The position numbers and the translations under genes are program-made. Below are positions 1-9,041 of a stretch of 64,000 nucleotides of DNA, piece after piece. How positions within the stretch are numbered: the stretch's first letter is position 1; every line of letters starts with the position of its first letter. The notes beneath the pieces are model-generated. The model worked only from the letters and a program-made list of their open reading frames with translations. It was not told the origin of the DNA and ran no database searches. Source of the stretch: Rhizobium esperanzae (GTDB taxonomy: Bacteria; Pseudomonadota; Alphaproteobacteria; Rhizobiales; Rhizobiaceae); the NCBI RefSeq assembly GCF_014197615.1, contig NZ_JACIFY010000007.1, positions 62,001 through 126,000 on the forward strand. The letters are read 5' to 3'.

Positions 1-1492
1 TCTCGTAGACCAGCTTGCCTTCGGAGATGACCATGATGCGGTCGGACATTTCGAGCAGCTCGTCGAGGTCCTCGGAAAGCAGCAAGACCGCGGTGCCGGA
101 ATTGCGCGCCTTCATGATACGGGCGCGGATTTCGGCGACGGCCGAGAAATCGAGACCGAAGCAGGGGTTGGAAACGATCAGGAGGTCCACCTCGCCGGTG
201 AGCTCGCGGGCGAGCACCGCACGCTGCACATTACCGCCCGAAAGTGCCGCGATCGGCGATGAGGAGGAAGCGGTCTTCACCTTGAAATCGGAAATCAGCG
301 CCGTGGCGCGCTTCTTCATCTTGCCCTTGTTCAGCCAGATCGCGTTCTTGCCGCCCGTTTTCAGGTCGAAAGTGCGGAAAGCGAGGTTTTCGCTGACACT
401 CATCCTCGGAGCGCAGGCATTCTGCAGCGGCTCCTCCGGGATGAAGCGGACATTGTTCTTGCGGGTCTCGCGACGTGTTGCGCTGTAAACCTCGCCTTTG
501 ACGCTGACACGGCCGGTATTGGTCGGCCGCTGGCCGGCAAGGATTTCCGTCAGTTCCTTCTGGCCATTGCCCGATATGCCGGCGATGCCGACGATCTCGC
601 CGGCGCGCACCATGAGATTGTCGATCTCGATGGTTTTGAGGCCGGAACGATCCGGCGCTTTGACCTGCGCCACTTCGAGGACCGGCCTTGCGGTTTCCGG
701 GACGGGGACGCGGGTGTCGAGTTCGGCAAGTTTGACGTCCCCAATCATCATTGCCGCCATCTCGGCTGTGGAAACTTCGCCGACTTTTCCAGTGCCGACG
801 AGCTTGCCGCGCCGCAGGATCGAGACGGCATCGGCAAATTTCGTCACCTCGTGGAACTTGTGGGAAATCATCAGCACGGTCAGCTCGCCGCGCTCCGTCA
901 TCCCGCGCACGAGGCCGAGCATTTCATCGGCTTCTGCCGGCGTCAGCACCGAGGTCGGCTCGTCGAGGACCAGGAAGGAGCGGCCGAGATAGAGCTGTTT
1001 GACGATTTCGAGCTTCTGCTTCTCGCCGGCGGCAAGCTCGCTCACCGGCCGGTCGAGCGGGATCTTGAAGGGCATCCGCTCCATGAAGGCCGCAAGATCC
1101 TTTCGCTCCTTCGCCCAGTTGATGATGGCGGGGACTTCTGCCCGGCTGATGACGAGGTTTTCGGCACCTGTCAGCGAAGGAACCAGCGTAAAATGCTGAT
1201 AGACCATGCCCAGGCCGTAGGCCGCAGCGTCCCTGGGCGAGGCGATTGCCACTTCGCGACCGTCGACGGAGAGCGAGCCCGACGTCGCGTGATAGAAACC
1301 CATGATGCATTTGACGAGCGTCGACTTGCCGGCGCCGTTTTCGCCGAGCAAGGCATGGAAGCTGCCGGCAGGCACTTTGATCGAGACATGGTCGAGCGCG
1401 GTGAAGCTGCCGAAGCGCATCGTCATATCGATCGTATCGATGCCGACGGCCTTGCCGGCTTGCGGGAGTGGCGTGTCGCGGATCGTGCTCAT
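1..1492 (-). CDS. BMP-family (nucleoside-type) ABC importer, double ATPase subunit (3' end outside window)
   Basis: About 497 residues are visible, nearly the full length of this family (about 510), and the C-terminus runs off the left edge. It has two ABC cassettes. The first has Walker [10 protein letters not shown] near residue 50, Q-loop VYQHF and Walker B FLVLDEP. The second has the degenerate loop GISGNGQKE and signature LSGGN, with Walker B weakened to LLIVSNP. That pattern is typical of the YufO/RbsA-like ATPases of Bmp importers. The ATG overlaps the biuH stop as ATGA, so it is translationally coupled as the last visible gene of the operon. It should energise the two permeases encoded upstream. 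The substrate is not shown by sequence; biuH inside the operon suggests biuret or a related N-rich compound (inference). Confidence 0.92.
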   Translation of the reverse strand, partial: MSTIRDTPLPQAGKAVGIDTIDMTMRFGSFTALDHVSIKVPAGSFHALLGENGAGKSTLVKCIMGFYHATSGSLSVDGREVAIASPRDAAAYGLGMVYQHFTLVPSLTGAENLVISRAEVPAIINWAKERKDLAAFMERMPFKIPLDRPVSELAAGEKQKLEIVKQLYLGRSFLVLDEPTSVLTPAEADEMLGLVRGMTERGELTVLMISHKFHEVTKFADAVSILRRGKLVGTGKVGEVSTAEMAAMMIGDVKLAELDTRVPVPETARPVLEVAQVKAPDRSGLKTIEIDNLMVRAGEIVGIAGISGNGQKELTEILAGQRPTNTGRVSVKGEVYSATRRETRKNNVRFIPEEPLQNACAPRMSVSENLAFRTFDLKTGGKNAIWLNKGKMKKRATALISDFKVKTASSSSPIAALSGGNVQRAVLARELTGEVDLLIVSNPCFGLDFSAVAEIRARIMKARNSGTAVLLLSEDLDELLEMSDRIMVISEGKLVYE

Positions 1493-2190
1493 GGCAGCTG
1501 GCTCACGAGGGTTTCGGAATTGGAGACGGAGCCGAAGACGCCGCCCTGCATCTTCACCATCTTGATGGCGGCGAGATGATTGCCGTAGTCGGTCGCGCCG
1601 CAGCAGTCCTCCAGCAGCAGGCATTCGAAGCCGCGGTCGTTGGCCTCACGCATGGTGGTGGAAACGCAGACGTCGGTGGTGATGCCGGTCAGGATGATGT
1701 TCTCGATACGCTTCTGATTGAGGATCAGCTCCAGGTCGGTGGCGCAGAAAGAACCCTTGCCGGGCTTGTCGATGATCGTCTCGCCTACGATCGGATAGAG
1801 TTCCGGAATGATGTCCCAGCCGGGTTCGCCGCGTGTGAGGATGCGCCCGCACGGGCCTGGATCGCCGATGCCTGCGCCGATGCGCTGTGAACGCCAGCGT
1901 TTGTTGGCCGGCAGGTCGGCGAGATCGGGTCGATGACCCTCGCGGGTATGGATGATGTGATAGCCCTTGGCGCGCATGGCGGCCAGCACGCGTTTGATCG
2001 GCTCGATGGGCGCCTGCACCAGCGACAGGTCGTAACCCATGTGATCGACATAACCGCCCTTGCCACAGAAATCGGTCTGCATGTCGATGATGATGAGGGC
2101 CGTATTGTCCGGCCGCAGGGCGCCGTTATAGGGCCAGGGATAGGGATCGGCGTCGATATAATGTCCTTTGGTCTCGACCATCGCATCCAT
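1489..2190 (-). CDS. biuH: Biuret hydrolase (isochorismatase-like cysteine hydrolase)
   Basis: This 233-residue cysteine hydrolase of the isochorismatase fold hydrolyses biuret to allophanate and ammonia, the step after cyanuric acid ring opening. The sequence places Asp36 (in IIIDMQTDF), Lys142 ([10 protein letters not shown]) and Cys175 ([10 protein letters not shown]) exactly where the catalytic triad of the characterised R. leguminosarum enzyme lies, and the N-terminus and overall length also agree. It sits between the second permease and the ATPase of a Bmp-type importer, so uptake and hydrolysis are co-transcribed. Its product is the substrate of the allophanate hydrolase at 15323-17134. 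No cyanuric acid hydrolase is seen in this window. The close relative triuret hydrolase cannot be wholly excluded by eye. Confidence 0.93.
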   Translation of the reverse strand: MDAMVETKGHYIDADPYPWPYNGALRPDNTALIIIDMQTDFCGKGGYVDHMGYDLSLVQAPIEPIKRVLAAMRAKGYHIIHTREGHRPDLADLPANKRWRSQRIGAGIGDPGPCGRILTRGEPGWDIIPELYPIVGETIIDKPGKGSFCATDLELILNQKRIENIILTGITTDVCVSTTMREANDRGFECLLLEDCCGATDYGNHLAAIKMVKMQGGVFGSVSNSETLVSQLP

Positions 2191-2262
2191 CGTCTTCTTC
2201 TCCTATTCACCCGCAAGTTTGAATGTTTTGCTTGCCGCGGTTGGACATCAGCTGCTCCGTCT

Positions 2263-3189
2263 TCATTTCGTCAGCGACAGCGCGCCCGGCGCACCGGCAA
2301 GCGAACGTGTCGGCGAGGAGGTCGCGATCATGATGACGAGGGTGAGCACGTAGGGCGCGGCGTAGAAGAGATAGTAGCCCTGGGTCACGCCGATCGATTG
2401 CAGCGCCGGACCGAGCGCGCCGGCGCCGCCGAAGAGCAGGGCAGCGAGGAAGCAGCCGATCGGGTTCCAGCGGGCGAAGATGACGAGCGCCACGGCCATC
2501 AGGCCCTGGCCTGAGGAAATACCCTCGTTCCAGGAGCCGGGATAATAGAGCGAGAGATATGCGCCGCCGATCGCCGCCAGCGACCCGCCGGCGGCGGTGG
2601 CGAGCAGACGCACGCGATCCGGGTTGATGCCCATGGCGCGGGCCGCATCCGTGCTGTCGCCGACGACGCGCAGGATGAGACCCACCCGCGTATTCCTGAA
2701 GCCCCACCAGAGGGCGAAGGCAAGCAAGGCGCCCAGAATGAAGAGCACATTGATGTTCAGGGCGGCCTGGATCTGCGGCAGGCTCGACCAGAGGCCGAGC
2801 GGGATGGACGGCAGATGCGGCGCCACTGGCTGGATGAAGGATTTGCCGAGGAAGAAGGCGAGGCCCAGGCCGAACTGCATCATGGCGATGCCGATCGCAA
2901 TGTCGTTCACCTTCGGCCATTTGCAGATCCAGCCGTGAACCAGACCGAAGGCGGCGCCGGTCACCATCGCGGCGAGCACGCCGAGCCAGGGCGAGTTGGT
3001 CATGACGGCGACGGCGTAGGCCGTCATCGCGCCGAAGACGAGCGTGCCTTCCAGGCCGAGATTGATGCGGCCGGAGCGCTCGGTCATCGTCTCGCCGAGG
3101 CTGACGAAGATGAACGGGGTGGAAACGCGGATGGCGCCCGCCAGGATCGCGAGCGGCACACCCCAGATGCCGATGCCCGTCTCTTCCAT
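2263..3189 (-). CDS. BMP-family ABC importer, permease 2 (YufQ type)
   Basis: This is a 308-residue membrane protein with about eight to nine hydrophobic segments. It carries the family hallmark ERSGRINLGLEGTLVFGA near residue 38, found in the second permease of Bmp/nucleoside importers. The start was chosen at 3189 because its ATG overlaps the stop of the preceding permease (TGATG). A longer reading upstream would run through the other permease in the wrong frame. It should pair with the 376-residue permease to form the inner-membrane channel. A 72-bp gap separates it from biuH. Confidence 0.92.
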   Translation of the reverse strand: MEETGIGIWGVPLAILAGAIRVSTPFIFVSLGETMTERSGRINLGLEGTLVFGAMTAYAVAVMTNSPWLGVLAAMVTGAAFGLVHGWICKWPKVNDIAIGIAMMQFGLGLAFFLGKSFIQPVAPHLPSIPLGLWSSLPQIQAALNINVLFILGALLAFALWWGFRNTRVGLILRVVGDSTDAARAMGINPDRVRLLATAAGGSLAAIGGAYLSLYYPGSWNEGISSGQGLMAVALVIFARWNPIGCFLAALLFGGAGALGPALQSIGVTQGYYLFYAAPYVLTLVIMIATSSPTRSLAGAPGALSLTK

Positions 3190-4319
3190 CAGAGGCTCCT
3201 TTTCCAGAGGTCGGGATTGAAGATCTTGAAGCGCCCGTAGAAGGTCTCGCAGAAGAGGATGACGATGAAGAGCGTGCCCTGCAGCACCAGCACGGTGGCA
3301 TCGGGCAGGCCCATGCGGCGCTGGATGAGGCCGCCCGAGGCATCGATGCCGCCGAGCAGGATCGCAACGGGGATGATCGCCAGCGGATTGTGCCGGGCGA
3401 GGAAGGCGACGAGGATGCCGGTATAGCCGTAACCGGCGGCGAGCGAGGCATTGGCGCTGCCCTGGACGGCGACGACCTCGATCATGCCGGCAAGACCTGC
3501 GAAACTGCCGGCGATCGCTGTGAAACCGGCGATCAGCCTGCCGACCGGCAAGCCCTGGATCTGGGCGGCGCGCACGTTGCCGCCGGCGATGCGCGCGGCA
3601 AAACCGTAGCTCGTCACCTCGATCAGGACCCAGGAGAAGATGCAGGCGAGGATGCCGATCACAAGGCCCCAATGCACATCCATGCCGGGAATGTTGCCGA
3701 GCATGTAGTCTGCCGGCAACGGCTTGGTCGAGGGCTTGTTCAGACTGGCGGGATCGCGCAGCGGCCCTTCCACGAACTGGTTCATCAGCGCGATAGCGAT
3801 ATAGGAAAGTAGCAAGGAGGAGATGGTCTCGTTGACGCCGCGGTAATGGCGCAGGAAGCCGGCAAGGCCGATCCAGATGCCGCCGACGACCATGGCGGCG
3901 ATCGCCATCAGAATGAGAGTGGGAAACACAGGAGCCGCTCCCACAAGCGGCATGGCCATGGCGGCGGCGGCAACGCCGCCCAGCACGACCGCTCCTTCCC
4001 CGCCAATGATGACGAGGCCGAGGCGGGCGGGCAGGGCGACGCAGAGTGCCGTCAGGAGAAGGGGTGCGGCACGGCTTAAGCTGTTCTGCACCGAAAACCA
4101 GCTGCCGAAGCCGCCGGTGTACATAAGCTGGAAGAGCGTTACCGGCGATTTGCCGATCGCCAGGATGAAGAGAGAAAAGAGCCCGATCCCGATCAGGATG
4201 GCGGCAAGGCCGATGACCACCGGTTCGGCCCTGCGCGCCGTCCATTCGAGCAGCGGACGCAGCGAGGCCGGGTTGTCGGAGGCGACTGATATTGCGGGAT
4301 CATTGGCATGAACGGTCAT
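3189..4319 (-). CDS. BMP-family ABC importer, permease 1 (YufP type)
   Basis: This is a 376-residue polytopic protein. It has a roughly 30-residue cytoplasmic lead, then a first membrane helix near residues 32-55 (VVIGLAAILIGIGLFSLFIL) and further helices with the conserved segment LVIIGGEGAVVLGG. It is the larger partner of the two permeases of this importer class. Its stop overlaps the start of permease 2. It lies 21 bp downstream of the binding-protein gene, so it belongs to the same transcript. Confidence 0.92.
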   Translation of the reverse strand: MTVHANDPAISVASDNPASLRPLLEWTARRAEPVVIGLAAILIGIGLFSLFILAIGKSPVTLFQLMYTGGFGSWFSVQNSLSRAAPLLLTALCVALPARLGLVIIGGEGAVVLGGVAAAAMAMPLVGAAPVFPTLILMAIAAMVVGGIWIGLAGFLRHYRGVNETISSLLLSYIAIALMNQFVEGPLRDPASLNKPSTKPLPADYMLGNIPGMDVHWGLVIGILACIFSWVLIEVTSYGFAARIAGGNVRAAQIQGLPVGRLIAGFTAIAGSFAGLAGMIEVVAVQGSANASLAAGYGYTGILVAFLARHNPLAIIPVAILLGGIDASGGLIQRRMGLPDATVLVLQGTLFIVILFCETFYGRFKIFNPDLWKRSL

Positions 4320-4340
4320 GGCGCTTCTCCCTCTCGCGGT

Positions 4341-5468
4341 TTAGGCCGTCGACCCGACGACACCCTCGACCAGATAGTTCATGCTTTCGAGCTCGATCGC
4401 ATCTTCCGCATAGGCCTTGTCGGCCGTGACGACAGCGTTGCCCTTGTTGTCCTTCAGCGGTCCCTTGAAGACCGAGAAGCCACCCGTCATCATCTCGGCA
4501 TGCGTCGCCTCGAATGCCTTGCGGCCTGCCTCGGAAACGCCGGGACCGAGCGCGCTCATCTTCACGAAACCGTCCTTCAGGCCGCCACGCACGAAGTTGC
4601 CGAGCTTCTCGCCGGCCTGTGCCTTCTTGACGAAGTCGCCATAGACATTGCCCCAGGCCCATTCGGCGCCTGTGAGATATTTCTCCGGTGCAAGCGGGCT
4701 CTGATTGGCGTGGTAGCCGCAGACGAAGGCGCCGCGGCCGGCGGCCGTTTCGACAACCACCTTCGGGCTGTCGACATGGCAGGTGATGACGTCGGCGCCC
4801 TGGTCGACCAGCGCGTTGGTGGCTTCCGCCTCCTTGACGGCGAGCGACCACTCGCCGGTGAAAATCACCTGGCAGGTAATGGTCGGGTCGACTGCGCGTG
4901 CGCCAAGGAGGAATGCGTTGATATTCTGCAGCACCTGCGGGATCGGCTTGGCGGCGACGAAGCCGATCTTCTTGCTCTTCGTCGCATGGCCGGCGGCGAT
5001 GCCGTTCAGATACTGCCCCTGGAAAATATAACCGAAATAGGAGCCGGTATTGGCCGGATGCTTGCCCTCCTGCCACATCCCGCCACAATGACGGAACTGG
5101 ATATCGGGATATTTGGCGGCCATGGCCAGCATATGCGGATCGAAATAGCCGAAGGAGGTCGGGAAGAGCAGGGTGGCGCCGTCGAGATTGATCATCGATT
5201 CCATCGTCTTCTGCACGTCGACAGTTTCGGGCACATTCTCTTCTTCGACGACGGTGATGCCAGGCATCGCCTTTATGGCAGCGGCCCCCTCGGCATGCGC
5301 CTGGTTGTAGCCATAGTCATCCTTGGGGCCGACATAGATGAAGCCGACGGTGAGAGCCGTCTGTGCGAACGCACGCGAGGAGAGGAGGCCGGGTGCAGCG
5401 CCGACGAGAGTGGCGGCGGCGGAAGCCTGAAGGAAATGGCGTCGTTTCATGGAAAGGAGTCTGGTCAT
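4341..5468 (-). CDS. BMP-family periplasmic substrate-binding protein, Tat-type signal
   Basis: This 375-residue solute-binding protein is of the Bmp/PnrA lipoprotein family (VGFIYVGPKDDYGYNQAHAEG at the start of the mature domain). It lacks a lipobox. The N-terminus MKRRHFLQAS followed by an Ala-rich hydrophobic stretch ending AFA looks like a twin-arginine signal. The ATG at 5468 has a GGAG seven bases upstream; the second ATG at 5450 is possible. It is the first gene of the importer operon. A sigma-54-like promoter lies 57-72 bp upstream. Relatives bind nucleosides or purines, but co-transcription with biuH makes biuret or another urea-like compound a fair guess. Confidence 0.9.
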   Translation of the reverse strand: MTRLLSMKRRHFLQASAAATLVGAAPGLLSSRAFAQTALTVGFIYVGPKDDYGYNQAHAEGAAAIKAMPGITVVEEENVPETVDVQKTMESMINLDGATLLFPTSFGYFDPHMLAMAAKYPDIQFRHCGGMWQEGKHPANTGSYFGYIFQGQYLNGIAAGHATKSKKIGFVAAKPIPQVLQNINAFLLGARAVDPTITCQVIFTGEWSLAVKEAEATNALVDQGADVITCHVDSPKVVVETAAGRGAFVCGYHANQSPLAPEKYLTGAEWAWGNVYGDFVKKAQAGEKLGNFVRGGLKDGFVKMSALGPGVSEAGRKAFEATHAEMMTGGFSVFKGPLKDNKGNAVVTADKAYAEDAIELESMNYLVEGVVGSTA

Positions 5469-5514
5469 CGGAATGCTCCCCTGACGGCGGTTTCGCCGTT
5501 TTCAATTGGTTACA

Positions 5515-5610
5515 GAAAAGTGTATGCAATGGTCATGCCAGATTTTATTATGCTGATTTTATGAGTTAAATTCTTTTTATTTCGGCCGACGCCTGAAAAG
5601 TGCATGCAAT
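5515..5610. repeat. Two 16-bp direct repeats (GAAAAGTGYATGCAAT), candidate GntR operators
   Basis: GAAAAGTGTATGCAAT at 5515-5530 and GAAAAGTGCATGCAAT at 5595-5610 differ at one base and are exactly 80 bp apart. A shorter third copy, TGTATGCAA, lies at 5775-5783 just before gntR. The first copy overlaps the -12 part of the sigma-54-like promoter. All three lie in the divergent region between the importer operon and the GntR gene, so a GntR operator is the natural reading. The binding protein is inferred. Confidence 0.5.
5525..5540 (-). promoter_or_regulatory. Candidate sigma-54 (RpoN) promoter of the biuret importer operon
   Basis: Read on the minus strand the element is TGGCATGACCATTGCA. GG and GC are separated by ten bases and the sequence matches the -24/-12 consensus TGGCAC-N5-TTGCA at all but one of the key bases. 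Transcription would start near 5513, about 45 bp before the binding-protein ATG. RpoN control, usually with NtrC, would fit a nitrogen-source operon. No clear NtrC site was identified. Confidence 0.6.
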
Positions 5611-5806
5611 TTCATCTTGGAATTAGATGAAAAAATATGCACAGCCTATAAAATCGTCCGATATCTGCGTCGTTGCGCTTAAACGTTGAATATGTCGGCA
5701 GAGAAAAATACATTTTTGCCAACAACATCAACTATATATACTGGCGTTTGACTTTGCCGGCTTGAGCGGGCATGTGTATGCAACCATTGCAATGTAGAAT
5801 CATTCC

Positions 5807-6499
5807 TTGAAGCAAGTCAGGCGCAGAGAAATCATCAGGGCAGGAACGACCGTCGAGCAGATGGTGCGGGCGATCGCCGACATGATCGTCACCGGGCAGA
5901 TGCTGCCGGGCGAGAAGCTCGATGAAGTTTCGCTGGCTGGTCGTTTTGAAGTGTCGCGCACACCGGTGCGCGAAGCGCTTCGTGAACTCGGTGCGATGGG
6001 GCTTGTCGACCGGGAGCCGAACCGCAGCGCCGTCGTCACCACCGTGACCGAAACCTATCTGCATTCCATGTTCGAGGCGATGGCGGAACTCGAAGCCATC
6101 TGCGCCAGGCTCTCGGCCGAGCGCATGACGGTGGATGAGCGGCGCACGCTGGAGCTGGAGCACAAGGCATCGATGAAGCTGGTGCATACCGGCGCGGAAG
6201 AGGACTATGCGGCTCACAACACCGAATTCCATACCCGCCTTTATCGCGGCGCGCATAATGATCATATCTTCGAGATGGTGACGCAGACGCGGGCACGGCT
6301 CGCCCCATTTCGACGGGCGCAGTTTCGGCTGCCCGGCCGCTTGGCAAAATCCTACGAGGAACATGGCCGGATCGTGATCGCGATCATGCGCGCGGACGGC
6401 ACTGCTGCCGCGCAGGCAGCCTATTCCCATGTGGAGATGGTCAGCGATGCGAGCGCGGTGTTTGTCGCAACCGGCGAGCCGGGCGCGCGAAGCACCTGA
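5807..6499 (+). CDS. GntR-family (FadR/FCD subfamily) transcriptional regulator
   Basis: This is a protein of about 230 residues. An N-terminal winged helix-turn-helix spans roughly residues 15-75 (GEKLDEVSLAGRFEVSRTPVREALRELGAMGLV) and an FCD-type helical ligand domain follows, with likely metal ligands in HNTEFHTRLYRGAHN. An in-frame TAG at 5795-5797 limits the start. TTG at 5807 gives the full HTH lead, and the ATG of MVRAIAD at 5861 is the alternative. It is divergent from the biuret importer operon, and repeated TGYATGCAA motifs lie between them. A hairpin with a T-run follows the gene. Confidence 0.88.
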   Translation: MKQVRRREIIRAGTTVEQMVRAIADMIVTGQMLPGEKLDEVSLAGRFEVSRTPVREALRELGAMGLVDREPNRSAVVTTVTETYLHSMFEAMAELEAICARLSAERMTVDERRTLELEHKASMKLVHTGAEEDYAAHNTEFHTRLYRGAHNDHIFEMVTQTRARLAPFRRAQFRLPGRLAKSYEEHGRIVIAIMRADGTAAAQAAYSHVEMVSDASAVFVATGEPGARST

Positions 6500-6575
6500 G
6501 GGCGCGCACGCTCATCCTCGCCCCGTTCCCGCTCTCCTGATCCAACAAATGGAATGACGCGTCGTCTTCCCCTTA

Positions 6576-6627
6576 GAGCGGTTCAGGTTTTCTTGAAAAC
6601 ACCGAACCGCTCCAACTTTTTGTTTTT
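6576..6627 (+). terminator. Rho-independent terminator after gntR
   Basis: GAGCGGTTC at 6576-6584 pairs with GAACCGCTC at 6604-6612. An inner part, GTTTTC/GAAAAC, extends the stem, and T-rich DNA follows at 6617-6627. It separates gntR from the ridA-like gene, whose start is only 15 bp further on, so that gene may be read through or have a promoter within the gntR end. Confidence 0.65.
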
Positions 6628-6641
6628 ACGAGGAAATGCCG

Positions 6642-7031
6642 ATGAAGAAGATTTTCAATCCGCCCTCGATCCGCCGTCCATTCGGAAATTATAATCATGG
6701 GTTGCTTGTGCCGCCGGGCGCTTCGCTGCTCGTCACCTCAGGTCAGCTCGGCATCGGTCTCGACGACGAGGTGCCGGAAGACATCGGCAAACAGGCCGAG
6801 CTATGCTTCGAAGCGATCAAGGCCATTCTTGCCGATGCGGAGATGAGTTTTGCGGACGTCATCCGCATTTCCGGGTTCGTGACGAAACGGGAGGATTTCC
6901 CAACCTATATGGCGGTGCGCGATCGTTACACGCTCGACCCGAAGCCCGTCTCGACATTGATCATCGTCGCCGGCTTCACCCGGCCGGATTTCCTCGTCGA
7001 AGTTGAGGTCACAGCCGCCAAAGTCTTATGA
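6642..7031 (+). CDS. RidA/YjgF-family protein
   Basis: This protein of about 129 residues is of the RidA (YjgF/YER057c/UK114) family. These are small trimeric enzymes that hydrolyse reactive enamine or imine intermediates. GNYNHGLLVPPGASLLVTSGQLG is the N-terminal family region and VAGFTRPDFLVEVEVTAAKV the C-terminal one. The usual catalytic Arg appears as VRDRYT in a divergent context, so deaminase activity is not certain. The ATG at 6642 has AGGA seven bases upstream and is preferred over the ATG at 6636. Its place in an N-compound region suggests a clean-up role (inference). Confidence 0.85.
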   Translation: MKKIFNPPSIRRPFGNYNHGLLVPPGASLLVTSGQLGIGLDDEVPEDIGKQAELCFEAIKAILADAEMSFADVIRISGFVTKREDFPTYMAVRDRYTLDPKPVSTLIIVAGFTRPDFLVEVEVTAAKVL

Positions 7032-7052
7032 CGCCCGGTGGCGCGATAGGCT

Positions 7053-7634
7053 TCAGAACCGTTCCATCGACGTCTTCACCTTCGCCAGAAACCTTGCCCG
7101 CGTTTCAGGCGTACATTTGTTCATATCGTAATGAGCAAGGAAGGTGACAGGCCGCAGCGGGTTGATCTGGGCTCTCAGCACGCGCTTGACGATCTTCTTC
7201 GGCGGGTTGCCGGCGACGAAAGCGCGCAATGGCGTTGCTCCATACGTCAGCACGGCGGCGAGCTTGCTGATATGGCGCAGCCGCGATTCCACCTTGCCGT
7301 CGACGAGTTCGAAGGAGACGCCCGGAAGCCAGACGCGGTCGAAATAGCCTTTGAGGATCGCCGGGAAACCGAAATTCCAGACCGGCGTCACCAGCACCAA
7401 CCCTTCGGCCTGCTTCAGCCGCTCGACATAGGATTTCACCAGCTCGGTATTGCCGGGATAGTCGTGGTAGGTGAGCCGGTCATGCCGGGAAAGGACGGGA
7501 TCGAAATTCTCGGCATAAAGATCGCATCCATCCACCTCGTGGCCGCCCTTGCGCAGGCTTTCCAGCGTCTGTTGGTAGAGCGCCTTGCCGTAGCTTTCCT
7601 CCACCGGATGCGAATGCAGCACGAGAACCCTCAT
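7053..7634 (-). CDS. Flavodoxin-fold NAD(P)H oxidoreductase (NQO1/KefF-like)
   Basis: This 193-residue protein begins MRVLVLHSHPVEESYGKAL, the FMN/FAD phosphate-binding start of the NAD(P)H dehydrogenase (quinone) family. TPVWNFGFPAILKGYFDRV near residue 85 is the classic second signature. It probably passes electrons from NAD(P)H to a quinone or a nitrogenous substrate. Its ATG overlaps the stop of the FAD-linked oxidase (ATGA), so the two are translationally coupled and are likely consecutive redox steps in one pathway. The substrate is not recognisable. Confidence 0.88.
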   Translation of the reverse strand: MRVLVLHSHPVEESYGKALYQQTLESLRKGGHEVDGCDLYAENFDPVLSRHDRLTYHDYPGNTELVKSYVERLKQAEGLVLVTPVWNFGFPAILKGYFDRVWLPGVSFELVDGKVESRLRHISKLAAVLTYGATPLRAFVAGNPPKKIVKRVLRAQINPLRPVTFLAHYDMNKCTPETRARFLAKVKTSMERF

Positions 7635-9040
7635 GAAGCCTCCATGACGCTCGCAACGCCGGGGAAGAGATAGTTCTTGCCGGCATCGAAATCGAAGTCC
7701 GGGTTTTCCCAGGCGATCATCTTGCCGGGGTTCAGAAGCCCCTTGGGGTCGGTTTCGTGCTTGAAGGCGAGTTGCACCTTGTCGGTGCGCTTCATGCCGC
7801 CTTCCTCCAGCGTATAGCGGTGCGGATTGAAGATCGGGCAGCCGTGATCCTGGTGGATCTTGATAATCTCCTCGAGCCGCTCCTCGGTGGTGTAGCGCAC
7901 CAGCGGCAGACCCGAGCACTGGATCTGCCCGTCGAAGCGGATGAATTCGAGATGACCGGGAACCTCGTCGCCGAAGATCTCCACCATCCTGGCCACCTTG
8001 GCCACGTGATCCGGGCCCGGGTACTGGACCTGCAGATAGGTGAAGCCGGGATCGACCTTCAGCGCCCGTAGCGTCGTATGGTTCCAGGCGAGTTCATAGG
8101 CATGCGGAATGCCCTTCATGCTCTCGACCTTGTCGGAGCGGAAGATGACCTCGCCCTTGTGGGCCGAGGTGAAGGCGAGGAAGGCATCCATCGCATGCGG
8201 CGCGATCATCAGCACCACCACCGACTGCCCCTTGCGGATATAGGGCTTGTGGCGGGTGAAATAGTCGTGCGGGATCGGAGCGGCGATCGGGGCGATTTCC
8301 TTGACAAGGATGCCGTTGCATTTGGCAAGCGCATCCGAAAAGCGCACGCACGCCATGAAGTCGTCATAGCCGACGAGAACGTCGACCCAGTCATAAGCGG
8401 GCGCCAGCGGCATTTCGACCTCGGTGATGACGCCGTTGGTGCCGTATGCATGGCTGACCTTCTGCAGATCCCAACCGGTGAGATCGAGCACGCGCGGCTC
8501 TGCCTCCATGGTGACGACGCGCAGGCGCAGAATATTGCCGAGATCGCGCAACCCGCCCCAGGTGATCGAGCCGACGCCACCGGAGCCGCCGGCGATGAAA
8601 CCGCCGACGGTCGCCATCTGCGCCGTCGAGGGGTGGAACCGCAGTTCCTGGCCGGAATGGGCCTTGGTCTGCCTGTCGAGCTGGGCAATGATGATGCCGG
8701 GCTCGCAGATCACCCGGCCGGGATGGATTTCCTTGATCTTGTCCATGACCGCAAGGTTCAGCACGATCCCGCCGGAGAGCGGCATCGCCTGGCCGTAATT
8801 GCCGGTGCCGCCACCGCGGGGCGTGACCGGCGCGCCGTGGGCGAAGGCGACCTTCAACGTCCGGATGACCTCGTCTTCGTTTTTCGGCGTGACGACGAGA
8901 TCGGCCGTCACGTTGTCGAGCTGCGCTTTCAGGATCGGCGAATACCAGTAGAAATCGCGGCTCTTCTGGCGCACCAGCGCCGGATTGTCTTCGATGGCGA
9001 TGCCTTCGAGTTCCTTTTTGATCATCTGATAATCCGGCAT
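7631..9040 (-). CDS. FAD-binding oxidase (PCMH/GlcD-like)
   Basis: This 469-residue protein has an FAD-binding PCMH domain (VVTPKNEDEVIRTLKVAFAHGAPVTPRGGGTGNYGQAMP in two parts near residues 60-100, then GGFIAGGSGGVGSITWG). It ends in a FAD-oxidase C-terminal region with LLNPGKM, typical of GlcD/D-lactate dehydrogenase relatives. The start at 9040 was chosen because GGAG lies six bases upstream and the gene then begins one base after the deaminase stop. A start at 9070 would overlap by 29 bp. It follows the amidohydrolase and precedes the NQO-like reductase. It may oxidise a hydroxy or amino intermediate from the deaminase step. Confidence 0.88.
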   Translation of the reverse strand: MPDYQMIKKELEGIAIEDNPALVRQKSRDFYWYSPILKAQLDNVTADLVVTPKNEDEVIRTLKVAFAHGAPVTPRGGGTGNYGQAMPLSGGIVLNLAVMDKIKEIHPGRVICEPGIIIAQLDRQTKAHSGQELRFHPSTAQMATVGGFIAGGSGGVGSITWGGLRDLGNILRLRVVTMEAEPRVLDLTGWDLQKVSHAYGTNGVITEVEMPLAPAYDWVDVLVGYDDFMACVRFSDALAKCNGILVKEIAPIAAPIPHDYFTRHKPYIRKGQSVVVLMIAPHAMDAFLAFTSAHKGEVIFRSDKVESMKGIPHAYELAWNHTTLRALKVDPGFTYLQVQYPGPDHVAKVARMVEIFGDEVPGHLEFIRFDGQIQCSGLPLVRYTTEERLEEIIKIHQDHGCPIFNPHRYTLEEGGMKRTDKVQLAFKHETDPKGLLNPGKMIAWENPDFDFDAGKNYLFPGVASVMEAS

Positions 9041-9041
9041 G

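Noticed and set aside
2263..4245. 660-codon minus frame suggesting a fused double permease
   Set aside because: Only its last 308 codons match a permease. The first part overlaps the other permease in a wrong frame; the two are separate genes with a TGATG overlap.
5741..5758. Possible sigma-54 box TGGCGTTTGACTTTGC before gntR
   Set aside because: Spacing between GG and GC is eleven bases, not ten, so it does not fit the strict spacing.
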